The translations under genes and the position numbers were made by a program. Below are positions 35,747 through 44,209 of a stretch of 51,637 nt of DNA, in pieces (within the stretch, counting starts at the first letter, position 1; every line of letters starts with the position of its first letter). The notes under the pieces are model-generated. The model made no database searches, was not told the DNA's origin, and saw only the letters and a list, made by a program, of their open reading frames with translations. This DNA is from Paenibacillus sp. SZ31 (GTDB lineage: Bacteria > Bacillota > Bacilli > Paenibacillales > Paenibacillaceae): contig NZ_JABBEA010000026.1 of assembly GCF_012912005.1 (NCBI RefSeq), forward strand, positions 1-51,637. The letters run 5' to 3'.

Positions 35747-36790
35747 TCAAAACTGATTTCGATTCTTGAACAACAGATACAGGAAAAATGGTGCGCCTAC
35801 GCCTGCGGTGAATACCCCTGCGGGAACATCCAGCGGTAGAAAGGCAGTGCGGGCAATCAAATCTGCAACAAATACAAGCAAAGCACCGACCAGTCCGGAC
35901 ACAATCAGCATACTGCCAAACATCCGTCCAACCAGCTTCCGGGCAATATGTGGAGCGATCAGACCCACAAAGCCAATGGTTCCGGCAACCGCGACGGCGA
36001 TTCCAGCCAGCAGTACACTGCATAACAACAACGCTGAACGATGCCATTGAACAGTCACACCCAGCCCTGTGGCCAGATCATCTCCGAACTCCTGTGCATT
36101 CAGACTGCGGGCGAACCAGATCGCCAGAGGAACAACAATAATGATAACCGGGAGAATGGTTCGGACATCGGTCCACGATGCTCCGTATATACTTCCTGTC
36201 AGCCAGATATAGGCTTGACCTGCCGTGTAGAACGGACTCAGGATTAGCATAAAGGTCGTTCCGGCCCCGGTAATGGCTGACACTCCAATTCCGATCAACA
36301 CCAGGCGGATCGGACTGACTCCCTTTTTCCAAGCAAGCACGTAGATAATCAATGCCGTCACAAGCGCACCAACGATGGCGAACAGTGGTAACAGCTTGAT
36401 GCTTACCGCTCCGCCCAGCAATGTAACAAAACCTACAGCCGCAACAGCTGCTCCGCCAGTGATACCAATGACATCCGGTGATGCCAGCGGGTTACGGATA
36501 ATGCCTTGCAGGAGCGTACCTGACATCCCGAGGGCTGCACCTACGAGCAAAGATAGTAATACTCGTGGCAGTCTCAAGGTCAGCACGACGAAATCATGCT
36601 CGCCTGCATTCACACCGAATATCGTTCTGAGCACATCCAGCGGAGATATAAAGTCACTGCCCACACTGGTCCCTACAACCCCTGCCACGAGGAACAAGAG
36701 GATACATATGCCGATAACAGCCAGTGATTTTCGTTCCAATTGCACCGAGATGGTGTCTTTTTTGTTGCGGAAAGTCAACATCTTCCTCAT
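35747..36790 (-). CDS. FecCD-family siderophore permease (second)
   Basis: A 347-aa permease with about ten membrane helices. Family phrases are LRLPRVLLSLLVGAALGMSGTLLQGIIRNPLASPDVIGITGG, here seen in pieces, and GFVGLIAPHIARKLVG near the C-terminus, the loop that meets the ATPase. A basic N-terminal tail (MRKMLTFRNKK) precedes the first helix. Its start overlaps the end of the first permease gene by four bases. The pair forms a heterodimeric channel for ferric siderophore. Confidence 0.95.
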   Translation of the reverse strand: MRKMLTFRNKKDTISVQLERKSLAVIGICILLFLVAGVVGTSVGSDFISPLDVLRTIFGVNAGEHDFVVLTLRLPRVLLSLLVGAALGMSGTLLQGIIRNPLASPDVIGITGGAAVAAVGFVTLLGGAVSIKLLPLFAIVGALVTALIIYVLAWKKGVSPIRLVLIGIGVSAITGAGTTFMLILSPFYTAGQAYIWLTGSIYGASWTDVRTILPVIIIVVPLAIWFARSLNAQEFGDDLATGLGVTVQWHRSALLLCSVLLAGIAVAVAGTIGFVGLIAPHIARKLVGRMFGSMLIVSGLVGALLVFVADLIARTAFLPLDVPAGVFTAGVGAPFFLYLLFKNRNQF

Positions 36791-37800
36791 ATCTTCGTCA
36801 CCCCCTTGCGGGCAATGTACACGAAGAAAGGTCCGCCAATTAGTGCAGTCATGACACCAAGTGGAACTTCCTGCGGCATGATTACCAGTCTTGCAACCAC
36901 ATCCGCAGACAGCAGCAGAATCGCTCCCCCTACAATAGAGTAGGGAACAAGCCAGCGGTAATCGTTGCCTACCAGTGCACGCATGATATGCGGGACAATC
37001 AGGCCTACGAGACCGATCGAACCAGCTACGGCAACAGAACCACCTGCGAGCAATACGGTAACAATACCCATGAGCACCTTGACCAGAAGTACATTCTGTC
37101 CCATGCCTTTGGCGATATCGTCACCCGTCAGCAGCAGATTGATGGCTCTGCCCATGAACAGAGAAACAATAGCTGCGGCTGTCATGTAAGGCAGAACAGG
37201 ATATAACATATCCAACGTCCGACCACTTACTGAACCGGCAAGCCAGAACAGTACATCCTGCAATCCGGTTCCATCCAGCACCAGAATGGCCTGTGTGAAC
37301 GAGGCAAACAATGCTGAGATGGCCGTCCCCGCCAGTACAATTTTGATCGGTGTCAGGCCATCACGACCGAGGGAACCCAGCGCATATACAATCGCCGCGG
37401 CAACCGCAGCTCCGGCAAAGCCAAACCACATCATGGTGGTGAGCGAGGATACGGACAATACAACGATGGCAATGACAATAAAAAAGATCGCACCTGCGTT
37501 GATTCCAAACACACTCGGTGATGCAAGCGGATTACGTGTTAATGCCTGCATTAGTCCACCCGCCACGGCCAAACTTGCACCAACGACAGCGGCAATAATG
37601 GTACGTGGCAGTCGCTCCGTCAGGAGCACCACATGTTCCACCGAACTCTCGTCATAGAATTGCAGCGCATCCCATGCCATCTGAAACGTGATATGCGTGC
37701 GTCCCAGAATCATGCTGGCTAGGCAAGCAAGTAGAAGTAATATGAATAAACCAGCCAGTCCATAGACTTTGGCACTTGCCTTCGTAAAAAGGGGAAACAT
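36787..37800 (-). CDS. FecCD-family siderophore permease (first)
   Basis: A 337-aa permease with about ten helices. LTERLPRTIIAAVVGASLAV and TRNPLASPSVFGINAGA mark the N-terminal half, and GLVGLIVPHIMRALVG is the ATPase-contact loop. It lies 97 bases after the lipoprotein gene, with a hairpin in the gap. It pairs with the second permease. Transcription of permeases at a lower level than the lipoprotein is expected from the hairpin. Confidence 0.95.
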   Translation of the reverse strand: MFPLFTKASAKVYGLAGLFILLLLACLASMILGRTHITFQMAWDALQFYDESSVEHVVLLTERLPRTIIAAVVGASLAVAGGLMQALTRNPLASPSVFGINAGAIFFIVIAIVVLSVSSLTTMMWFGFAGAAVAAAIVYALGSLGRDGLTPIKIVLAGTAISALFASFTQAILVLDGTGLQDVLFWLAGSVSGRTLDMLYPVLPYMTAAAIVSLFMGRAINLLLTGDDIAKGMGQNVLLVKVLMGIVTVLLAGGSVAVAGSIGLVGLIVPHIMRALVGNDYRWLVPYSIVGGAILLLSADVVARLVIMPQEVPLGVMTALIGGPFFVYIARKGVTKI

Positions 37801-37832
37801 ATTCTCACTCTTTCATCTGTAAAATGACAAAA

Positions 37833-37884
37833 GACCTGCCTGCCCATACACTTCGTTAACGAATGTCCTGGTGCATGGCAGGTC
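37833..37884 (-). terminator. Intercistronic hairpin between lipoprotein and permease genes
   Basis: GACCTGCC (37833-37840) and GGCAGGTC (37877-37884) pair around a long loop with further internal pairing (TTCGTTAACGAA). On the minus strand it is followed by TTTTG. It would act as a partial terminator or mRNA stabiliser, giving more lipoprotein than permease. Confidence 0.65.
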
Positions 37885-37897
37885 CTGCTCCTGTTAG

Positions 37898-38911
37898 TTA
37901 GTTCAGGTTGAACTGCTTATATAGATCGTCCAGCATCATGTTGGCCGATGTGTATCCACCTGCCATGTTCCAGGCCACTTCATCGACCTGAATCAGTTGG
38001 TTGTTCTTGACTGCATCAAGATTTTTCCAAAGAGGACTGCTGGTCCAATCATCATAATTTTTCTGAATCGCATCGGTTTCGGTGCCTGAATTAAAGTTAA
38101 AGATCATGTCCGCATTCATATCTGGAATGTTCTCTTTGGAAGTCAATTCAACGCCCCATGTGTCTGCATCATGTCCAGCAGGTCTGGTGAACCCAAGTTC
38201 ATTCAGAATTTTACCTGCGTATCCCATGTAGAAAATACGGACCTGATCGGCTCTAAAGTTCGTGATGGTTGCTTCAATTGGCAGACGATCACCCATTTTC
38301 TCTTTGAAATCAGCTACACGGCCATCCCAATCAGACAACAGTTTATCCGATTGCTCAACCATATTCATCGCTTCACCAGTCGTCTTCACGGTTTCTTTCC
38401 AGTCAAACAACGTTTCCGTCACTACCGTTGGGGCGATCTGTGACAATTGCTCATAGATCTCTTCATGTCTGATCTTCGTAGCAATGATCAAGTCCGGCTT
38501 CAACTTGTTGATCTCTTCCAGATTGGGCTGGGATTCCTGACCCACTTGTGGAACTCCATCCAGGTCTGCTCTCAGATATTCATAGACTGGCTGCTGAACC
38601 CATGATTCGACAATACCTGTTGGTTTCACGCCAAGTGCAACAACTACATCATTCGCACCCTGGAACAGTGTCACGATTTTTTGCGGGGTTCCCTTAATTG
38701 TGGTTTCGCCCATAGCATGTTTGATCACTCTTGCTTGATCATCTGTTGTACTACCCGATGTACCGCTTTCATTATTACTTTCATTACTACTTGCTGCCGT
38801 ACTGGACGTATTCGTTGTCTCAGCGCTTCCACCTGAAGCACAACCAGCAAGCAGTGAAATCATCAGAATAAGTGCTGCATAAATATATAACTTTTTCTTT
38901 ACCTTGAACAT
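37898..38911 (-). CDS. Ferric-siderophore-binding lipoprotein (FecB/BtuF fold)
   Basis: A 337-aa cluster-8 binding protein. The lipobox LAGC places the lipid-modified Cys at residue 24 after a typical basic and hydrophobic signal peptide. A Ser/Asn-rich linker (25-55) follows. The periplasmic-binding fold is recognised by KIVTLFQGANDVVVALGVKPTGIV, NLEEINKLKPDLIIATK and QISQIAPTVV-like text. It starts the importer operon behind a Fur-type promoter. It binds ferric siderophore outside the membrane, most plausibly the carboxylate type made by the neighbouring operon. The ligand itself cannot be read from sequence. Confidence 0.95.
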   Translation of the reverse strand: MFKVKKKLYIYAALILMISLLAGCASGGSAETTNTSSTAASSNESNNESGTSGSTTDDQARVIKHAMGETTIKGTPQKIVTLFQGANDVVVALGVKPTGIVESWVQQPVYEYLRADLDGVPQVGQESQPNLEEINKLKPDLIIATKIRHEEIYEQLSQIAPTVVTETLFDWKETVKTTGEAMNMVEQSDKLLSDWDGRVADFKEKMGDRLPIEATITNFRADQVRIFYMGYAGKILNELGFTRPAGHDADTWGVELTSKENIPDMNADMIFNFNSGTETDAIQKNYDDWTSSPLWKNLDAVKNNQLIQVDEVAWNMAGGYTSANMMLDDLYKQFNLN

Positions 38912-38945
38912 GTAACCCGACTCCCCTTTTCTCTGTAAATGATAT

Positions 38946-38994
38946 TGAATCTCATTATCAATTGTATTGTAATAGAGATGAATCCATTATACAA
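38946..38994 (-). promoter_or_regulatory. Fur-type promoter of the siderophore importer operon
   Basis: Minus-strand TTGTAT (38994-38989) and TACAAT (38971-38966) are 17 bases apart. Directly downstream is a Fur-like box at 38946-38960 (right half ATTATCA perfect, left half degenerate), with a further TGATATT half to its left. A TATAAT within the same stretch could serve as another -10. Confidence 0.65.
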
Positions 38995-39271
38995 GCATTT
39001 TATTTGGAAAAAGTTCTCACGTCATGTCGAACTTTGTCAAGTACATAAACAGCTTTAAACAAGGAACTTTCGCCTACATACATATAATATAAGTAAATAT
39101 AATTTACACTTCGTAAATACATATATGTAATTTTTTTGATACTATTTTTTGAATGAATTGAAAACACCTCACCGTAAATTCCTCTACGGCAAGGCGTCTT
39201 CAACTTTGCATAATTAATCATAATCACTTATAAAAAAACGTTCTAACAATCCGTTTAATTATAGCTGGTTG
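38995..39271. other. AT-rich intergenic stretch
   Basis: I see no gene here. A 75-codon minus-strand frame (39227-39000) is tyrosine-rich by base composition and lacks a ribosome site. Around 39166-39202 the pieces CACCTCACCGTA and TACGGCAAGGCG form an imperfect hairpin that could end transcripts from the pectate lyase side. Confidence 0.5.
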
Positions 39272-39658
39272 TCAGCCACTGAACGGGTGTCCATACAACC
39301 TGCCCGCACCGGCACCACCGCTCGCATTCAGTTTCGTCTGCAAGTCAGCTGGGTAAACTGCATCGTAGCTATAGGGCAAGGATGCAAATCCGTTCCAAGC
39401 TCCCGCTGCTGGGCCTGGTGCCAGTGGGCTTTTGGCATCCTCACTTCCCCCTCTATAGCTTGTTCCATTCCATACGTATATCGTATCGATTGCATCGATT
39501 TTTCCCGTGTAATTACTCTTGGACGTACTCGATGTAATCTTCTTTTTGATCTCCCAAGTATCGGCATTATCCAAAACAATATTGTACACATATACATTAC
39601 CTCCACGTACACGCGGCATGCGAATATGCAACAGCATGAAAGGATATGAAAAAACCAA
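39272..39658 (-). pseudogene. Pectate lyase (PL1-type) C-terminal remnant
   Basis: The frame encodes about 128 residues that look like the last third of a secreted pectate lyase. MPRVRGGNVYVYNIVLDN is the usual strand near the end of the PL1 beta-helix (RxxRxxxGNVHVYN). The tail with GAWNGFASLPYSYDAVYPAD, and GGAGAGRLYGHPF at the end, resembles the PYSY...NAGAGKL ending of the family. The signal peptide, calcium-binding Asp residues and catalytic Arg region are missing. There is no proper start: the frame opens at a TTG without a ribosome site, right beside the promoter block of the next gene. I judge it a truncated gene left by a deletion or rearrangement. Confidence 0.6.
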
Positions 39659-39663
39659 ATTAC

Positions 39664-39719
39664 TGTAAATGGATACCTGTAATTTCTTGTCGTACTATGT
39701 TAGATTATCCATTGGAATA
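39664..39719 (+). promoter_or_regulatory. Conserved upstream block of the first secreted paralogue
   Basis: TGTAAAT, CCTGTAATTTCT, a TATG-TA-ATTAT region and CATTGGAATA occur here in the same order and almost the same spacing as at 42249-42303 before the paralogue. The likely -10 is within TATGTTAGATTAT. The same control is expected for both genes. Confidence 0.6.
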
Positions 39720-39751
39720 ATATCACATATATAGACAGGGGAAATTGTAAC

Positions 39752-40339
39752 GTGAAAAAATCTTGGGTTCTATCCATTATTATGAGTTTTGTTTTGCTTG
39801 GTGGGGTATTCGCACCTGCAGGGTCCTATGCCGCTGCTGCGGATGACTCAACCACTACATATTCGGAAGACGAATACTATGAAGAAATTGACACGTCAGA
39901 ACAAGAACCGGAACGGGAACTTACAGCCGAAGAAGAAGATTTCCTGAACTATCTGGATCTACTGGATAGCGCAGCGGTATATGAGGAGAAAGCCTTCAAT
40001 GCTTTGGGCAGTGGATTTTACATTACATCCTCCAATCGCAAGTCCGTTTTCCTGAAACTCACCAACACAGCGATTCCTAACTACACTAAATATGTATCCA
40101 AGCTGAAGCTGATTAAACCGCAAAATAAAGAGCTGCAAAAAATCCATGCCAACTTGATCAAAGGTAGCTATACACAGCTGGAAGGATTCCAACTCGCTAA
40201 AAAATCTGTCTCCAAAACAACGGTAAACAGCGCTGTCCTCAAACAAGCTAATGCCAAAATTGCTGCTGGTAAGAAAAATATCGAAAAGTATCAAAAAGAA
40301 CTAGCTGCCTACTCCTATAAGCTTGGTTATGAATTTTAA
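39752..40339 (+). CDS. Secreted acidic protein, paralogue 1
   Basis: A 195-aa protein with a signal peptide (MKKSWVLSIIMSFVLLGGVF, cleavage likely after SYAAA). An Asp/Glu-rich segment (about 31-65) follows, then a helical domain (about 66-195). The domain shares long parts with the protein at 42330: SNRKS-LKLTNT-IPNY-K-VSKLK-IKP, then KIHA, and KGSYTQLEG. The start is GTG 39752 behind AGGGGAA. The end is a Tyr/Phe-rich LGYEF. I do not recognise the family. It is likely exported and free or wall-associated. It forms a single-gene unit with a strong terminator. Confidence 0.85.
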   Translation: MKKSWVLSIIMSFVLLGGVFAPAGSYAAAADDSTTTYSEDEYYEEIDTSEQEPERELTAEEEDFLNYLDLLDSAAVYEEKAFNALGSGFYITSSNRKSVFLKLTNTAIPNYTKYVSKLKLIKPQNKELQKIHANLIKGSYTQLEGFQLAKKSVSKTTVNSAVLKQANAKIAAGKKNIEKYQKELAAYSYKLGYEF

Positions 40340-40408
40340 AAAATAGTAACCGCAGCTAACATTTAAGGAAGAACAGTGTTTTCTTATGCTGAAGGCTATG
40401 CTGCCGAA

Positions 40409-40448
40409 AGGCACAACCTCGTGAAAAATTGAGGTTGTGCCTTTTTTT
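40409..40448 (+). terminator. Terminator of secreted paralogue 1
   Basis: AGGCACAACCTC (40409-40420) pairs with GAGGTTGTGCCT (40431-40442), followed by a run of T. This is a strong rho-independent terminator. Confidence 0.9.
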
Positions 40449-40492
40449 CGTTTATGGCCGCATTGACCTGAATTTCATCATCAGACGAGATT

Positions 40493-40523
40493 AAAAAAAG
40501 AAGCCGCAATGTTCATGCGGCTT
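40493..40523 (-). terminator. Terminator of the SDR gene
   Basis: On the minus strand GAAGCCGCA and TGCGGCTTC form a nine-pair stem followed by seven T. It lies 60 bases after the SDR stop. Confidence 0.9.
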
Positions 40524-40585
40524 CCTGGATGTTCCTGACTGTACTCACGATTTCCGTTTTCCATACTCGACTGCACTTGAATGGA

Positions 40586-41344
40586 TTAGTAAGAGCTCCA
40601 ACCAGCATCTGCTGTAACGACCGTTCCGTTCACGAAGCTGGACTCGTCAGATCCGAGGAACAGGGCCACTTTAGCAATCTCTTCACTCGTCCCGATACGT
40701 GGGTTAATTGCCATGCCAAGCTGTTGCCGCCCTGCACCGAAATGACTAATCCCTGCCATGGATGTGCTGATATTGGTTGCCACAGCTCCTGGAGCAATCG
40801 CATTACAGCGAATGCCTTGCTCAGCATACATGTACCCTGTATTTTTGGTGAAGCCCACGACCGCATGTTTGGAAGCCGTATAGGCTGCTCCTGCACGTCC
40901 GCCGTGTAGACCACCTGCCGAAGCAATATTCACGATAACACCTTTTTGTTTTTCCAGGAAGATCGGCAATACTTTACGTGTTGTCCGCATCACACTTGTC
41001 GTGTTCACAGCGAACAATCTCTCCCACTTCTCATCCGTCACATCTGCTGCCGGCTCCATGCCATCCATAATGCCCGCATTGTTAATCAGAATATCTACTG
41101 TTCCGTATGTGCTCACCGTCGTATCGATCAGGTTTTGCACATCTTCTTCTTTGGCTACATTGGCCAGAACGACAATCGCTTCTCCGCCCTGTGCCTTAAT
41201 ATCATTAACTACCGCTTGTGCGGATTCTTCGTTAATATCCGATACGACTACTTTCGCGCCCTCTTGAGCATACAACGTGGCAATTGCTTTCCCCATACCT
41301 GAACCAGCACCTGTAACAACTGCAACTTTATCTTGAAGTTTCAT
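40586..41344 (-). CDS. Short-chain dehydrogenase/reductase
   Basis: A 252-aa classical SDR. The nucleotide-binding motif TGAGSGMG is at about 11-18. VVVSDIN ends the second strand, where Asp suggests NAD preference. NNAG is near 87-90, the catalytic Ser is in NIASAGG, and YTASK supplies Tyr and Lys. The C-terminal DAGWSSY is typical. The start ATG 41344 follows AAAGGAGG at nine bases. It is divergent from a TetR regulator, with a large inverted repeat between, so it is likely induced by a small molecule that it also modifies. Substrate unknown. Confidence 0.95.
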   Translation of the reverse strand: MKLQDKVAVVTGAGSGMGKAIATLYAQEGAKVVVSDINEESAQAVVNDIKAQGGEAIVVLANVAKEEDVQNLIDTTVSTYGTVDILINNAGIMDGMEPAADVTDEKWERLFAVNTTSVMRTTRKVLPIFLEKQKGVIVNIASAGGLHGGRAGAAYTASKHAVVGFTKNTGYMYAEQGIRCNAIAPGAVATNISTSMAGISHFGAGRQQLGMAINPRIGTSEEIAKVALFLGSDESSFVNGTVVTADAGWSSY

Positions 41345-41517
41345 TCCATGTATCCTCCTTTGTGTATTCGTTTACAATAAGTTAACAAACAAATGTTCAT
41401 TAACTCCTATCCTTAGTATAATAAGTCATAGCGTTTCACTTCAATCAGTAAAAGCTTGTCCAGTTGTACGTTAAACAACACTTATAAGCCCGAATGTACT
41501 TTAATTAATAAAGTGAA

Positions 41518-41564
41518 CTATATAAATTGAACTAAACATTTACGCTTTAGTTCAATTTATATAG
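41518..41564. promoter_or_regulatory. Perfect 19-bp inverted repeat, probable TetR operator
   Basis: CTATATAAATTGAACTAAA (41518-41536) is repeated as its exact complement at 41546-41564 with nine bases between. The right arm ends a few bases before the ribosome site of the TetR gene. It fits an operator for the regulator, and as RNA would form a strong hairpin next to the GAGGAGG site. Confidence 0.75.
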
Positions 41565-41579
41565 CGAGGAGGAAAATAA

Positions 41580-42173
41580 ATGTCTGAAACTCTGAATTTG
41601 ATGGACCGAAGAATCAAGAAATCAAAGGCTGCGCTGAAAGATGCGCTCATCCATTTAATGCAAAAACATCCCTTTAAAGAAATATCGATTACGGATATTG
41701 TGCAGCGAGCTGACCTGAATCGGGGAACTTTCTACAGACATTATCAGTACAAGGAAGACCTGTTCAACGAAATCATTAATGATGTGATTCAAGATTTGGT
41801 GACTTCTTTTCGCAAACCTTATCAGGATAAGGAAGAGTTCGAGGTCAATCTGATGCCCTCTTCGGCAATTACCATATTTGAGCATGTGCATCAGCACGCA
41901 CAATTCTATACGCTGGTTGTGAAATCCGAAGCTTCATCCAACTTCCAGCGCATGATCTGTGATGTCCTTCGGGATCTCGCCTTACAGGATCTGAACCATA
42001 TCTTCCCTCCGCACATCAACCATGAAATATTGGCAAGTTACCAATCTCATGCGATATTCGGCATGATCATGGAGTGGATTCGTCAGGAATTCAAGCACAG
42101 CCCCGCCTACATGGCCGAGGAGTTGTTCAAGATCATTCATTACAAGCCTGACAATGTCGTGTTGAGAGACTGA
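41580..42173 (+). CDS. TetR/AcrR-family regulator
   Basis: A 197-aa regulator with an N-terminal HTH (KSKAALKDALIHLMQKHPFKEIS, ITDIVQRADLNRGTFYRHYQYKEDLF, given in pieces) and a C-terminal ligand domain containing a segment typical of the TetR_C_7/DUF-type group (SYQSHAIFGMIMEWIRQ). ATG 41580 follows GAGGAGG. It faces the SDR gene across a 19-bp inverted repeat and probably represses both itself and the SDR. The ligand is unknown. Confidence 0.93.
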   Translation: MSETLNLMDRRIKKSKAALKDALIHLMQKHPFKEISITDIVQRADLNRGTFYRHYQYKEDLFNEIINDVIQDLVTSFRKPYQDKEEFEVNLMPSSAITIFEHVHQHAQFYTLVVKSEASSNFQRMICDVLRDLALQDLNHIFPPHINHEILASYQSHAIFGMIMEWIRQEFKHSPAYMAEELFKIIHYKPDNVVLRD

Positions 42174-42248
42174 AATTTTGAATCGCCTTACTTCCCTATA
42201 GTAGGGTTATTGAGAGTAATTTCAAGAAAGCTTCACCACCAAAATTAT

Positions 42249-42303
42249 GTAAATACATTCCTGTAATTTCTGGTATTGATATGATAAATTATGCATTGGA
42301 ATA
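42249..42303 (+). promoter_or_regulatory. Conserved upstream block of the second secreted paralogue
   Basis: The block matches 39664-39719: TGTAAAT, CCTGTAATTTCT, TATGATAAATTAT and CATTGGAATA. It shows that promoter and gene were duplicated together. Confidence 0.6.
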
Positions 42304-42329
42304 CAAACAAAAGGAGGATGACAATACAT

Positions 42330-42926
42330 TTGAAGAAGTCGTGGATTATATCATTGATAACCAGTTTTGTTTTGCTTGGCGGAGTGCTTCTCTCTCCAGC
42401 CACTTCTGTCAATGCAGCCAAAGAAGCAACCTCTACATATTCAGATCAGAGTTATAGTGAAAACGAAGATGACTTTAGTGAAGAGTTTGCGGACGAGTCG
42501 GCATTTTCTGAGGCAGAACAGGAGCTTGTAGACTATCTTAATCAGATATTAGCTCTTGAAACTTATGTAGCTAAAACCTCTACCGCTTTGGAAAGTATCG
42601 GCTCCCAAGTAACTTCACCAAATCGCAAGTCTATTTATCTAAAACTTACGAATACGGTTATCCCTAACTATTCGAAATTTGTATCTAAGTTAAAGCAAAT
42701 CAAACCTGTCAATCCGGAACTGAAGAAGATTCACGCCAGATTCGTCAAGGGGAGTTACACTCAACTTGAAGGTTACCTGTTATACAAGCAGGCAGTTTCC
42801 AAGACCAAAGTGAATTACACGATATTAAAACAGGGCAGTGCAAAAATAAAAACCGGTGGCGATCTCATTGATCAATCCGAGCAGCAGCTGTACGCTTATG
42901 CAAGAAGTTTGGGTTTTGAATTTTAG
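42330..42926 (+). CDS. Secreted acidic protein, paralogue 2
   Basis: A 198-aa protein, paralogue of the one at 39752. The signal peptide is KKSWIISLITSFVLLGGVLL with likely cleavage after VNAA. An acidic, Ser-rich stretch (about 25-55) and the shared helical domain follow, ending in LGFEF. I choose TTG 42330 because it aligns with the GTG of the paralogue and has AAGGAGG twelve bases upstream. The in-frame ATG at 42318 touches the ribosome site and ATG 42291 precedes it. The function is unknown. Similar length, export signal and promoter suggest the same role as paralogue 1. Confidence 0.85.
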   Translation: MKKSWIISLITSFVLLGGVLLSPATSVNAAKEATSTYSDQSYSENEDDFSEEFADESAFSEAEQELVDYLNQILALETYVAKTSTALESIGSQVTSPNRKSIYLKLTNTVIPNYSKFVSKLKQIKPVNPELKKIHARFVKGSYTQLEGYLLYKQAVSKTKVNYTILKQGSAKIKTGGDLIDQSEQQLYAYARSLGFEF

Positions 42927-42947
42927 TACCAATCTTCATAGAAGCCC

Positions 42948-42991
42948 AAAAAGCGACCATTCCCATGCTTAATGAGGAACGGTCGCTTTTT
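42948..42991. terminator. Bidirectional terminator between secreted paralogue 2 and the TelA gene
   Basis: AAAAAGCGACC (42948-42958) and GGTCGCTTTTT (42981-42991) pair, with an inner TTCC/GGAA stem. A and T runs on both sides serve the two converging genes. Confidence 0.85.
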
Positions 42992-43050
42992 CTAATTATG
43001 AATTATGATAACAATCTAATACGTAAAATTTATATATCACTCTTCTAAAA

Positions 43051-44190
43051 TCACAGCCCCAGCTTCTGCCCTTTTTCCAACCGCTGAATCTGCTGCTCCC
43101 CGGTATCAGCAAGTTCACGGAACTGAGTAATCGTCTCGCGCATTCTTGGCAGAGCTTCCTGCTTATAAAGACTGATTGAATCGAGCGCTGACAACACATC
43201 GGTGAATGCCTGTTTCATCGTATCCACGGAGATGCTGGCTTCATACGCCTGCTTCTGAATGGCAATCCCCTGGTCCTTGAGCATTTTGGATGTACCCGCG
43301 ATCAGATCATTCGTCGTCTGGTTCAGCAACTCAATCTTCTGTAATACAATCTTCTGATTATACAAAGCACTCGCTACCGTAACGGCAATTTTCAGTGCCG
43401 ATATCGTTACATTCTTCGCCCGGTCTACGCCTCGGATCAGTTCCTTATTATTGCGGATGACTACTTCAATCGCCATAATGCCCTGTTGGTTCACAACCAA
43501 CATCTGCTGCAGATCCATGACCCGCTGACGGAGTGGGAACAATACTTCTTCCGTAATAAAACGGACTTTCTCGGGGTCCTCGTTGCGGACCTTGGCGGCT
43601 TCAATCTGGCCATCGATGGATTCATCCATGAGCACACCAAGCTGGATTTCCTTTTGCAGTCGTTTGGTGAGTTCCCGCAGGTTCTGTTGCTCAATCTCCA
43701 ACGTCGTATTATCGTTTCGGAGTGTGGACCTGCCTTTATCCAAGGAGGTTACGATGTCAGCGATGACTGCGTCAGCCTTCTGGTATTTCAGGAAATAGGC
43801 GCGAAGCGGATTGAACAATTTCCCGAGGAAACCGGTCTTGGCGAAGTCGACCACGCTCGGGTCGAGATCCTTCAGTTGCATATGCAGCTCGGTCAAGCCT
43901 TTGGCTACCTGACCGCCCTCGTCTCCCGTCTTGGACAGATGTCCAACAGAGACTTGAAGCAAGGCGTTTTTCTCAGAAGAGGATCTCATCGTGTTCATGC
44001 CAAAACCGTCAATGGATTGCAGTATCTCTTTGCGCTTCTCCAGGGATTCAAGATCCAGTGTCATAATCATCTCTACGTTGGCATTAGCCACTTGTTGAAG
44101 CTCCGCGACCTCGGCGGGCACGGGTTTCACCTCTTCTTCGATCACCTTCTGAATTTCCTTCTGGCTCGGTATTTCCATTGAAAATGACAT
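43051..44190 (-). CDS. TelA-family (toxic anion resistance) protein
   Basis: A 379-aa, almost wholly helical protein of the TelA/YaaN family. Typical parts are GFLGKLFNPLRAYFLKYQKADAVI, DNTTLEIEQQNL, and NRAKNVTISALKIAVTVA-like text near residue 260, followed by VASALYNQKIVLQKIELLN. There is no membrane helix. TelA proteins are linked to tellurite and cell-envelope or antibiotic stress, with an unknown mechanism. ATG 44190 follows AAGGGGGAA. It is last in an operon after the VWA lipoprotein-like gene and the XpaC-like gene. B. subtilis has xpaC-yaaN together, which supports the grouping. Confidence 0.93.
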   Translation of the reverse strand: MSFSMEIPSQKEIQKVIEEEVKPVPAEVAELQQVANANVEMIMTLDLESLEKRKEILQSIDGFGMNTMRSSSEKNALLQVSVGHLSKTGDEGGQVAKGLTELHMQLKDLDPSVVDFAKTGFLGKLFNPLRAYFLKYQKADAVIADIVTSLDKGRSTLRNDNTTLEIEQQNLRELTKRLQKEIQLGVLMDESIDGQIEAAKVRNEDPEKVRFITEEVLFPLRQRVMDLQQMLVVNQQGIMAIEVVIRNNKELIRGVDRAKNVTISALKIAVTVASALYNQKIVLQKIELLNQTTNDLIAGTSKMLKDQGIAIQKQAYEASISVDTMKQAFTDVLSALDSISLYKQEALPRMRETITQFRELADTGEQQIQRLEKGQKLGL

Positions 44191-44209
44191 CTATAGTTCC
44201 CCCTTTAGA

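Noticed and set aside
39000..39227. 75-aa minus-strand open frame before the siderophore importer
   Set aside because: Tyrosine-rich by AT composition, no ribosome site, and its end runs close to the importer promoter.
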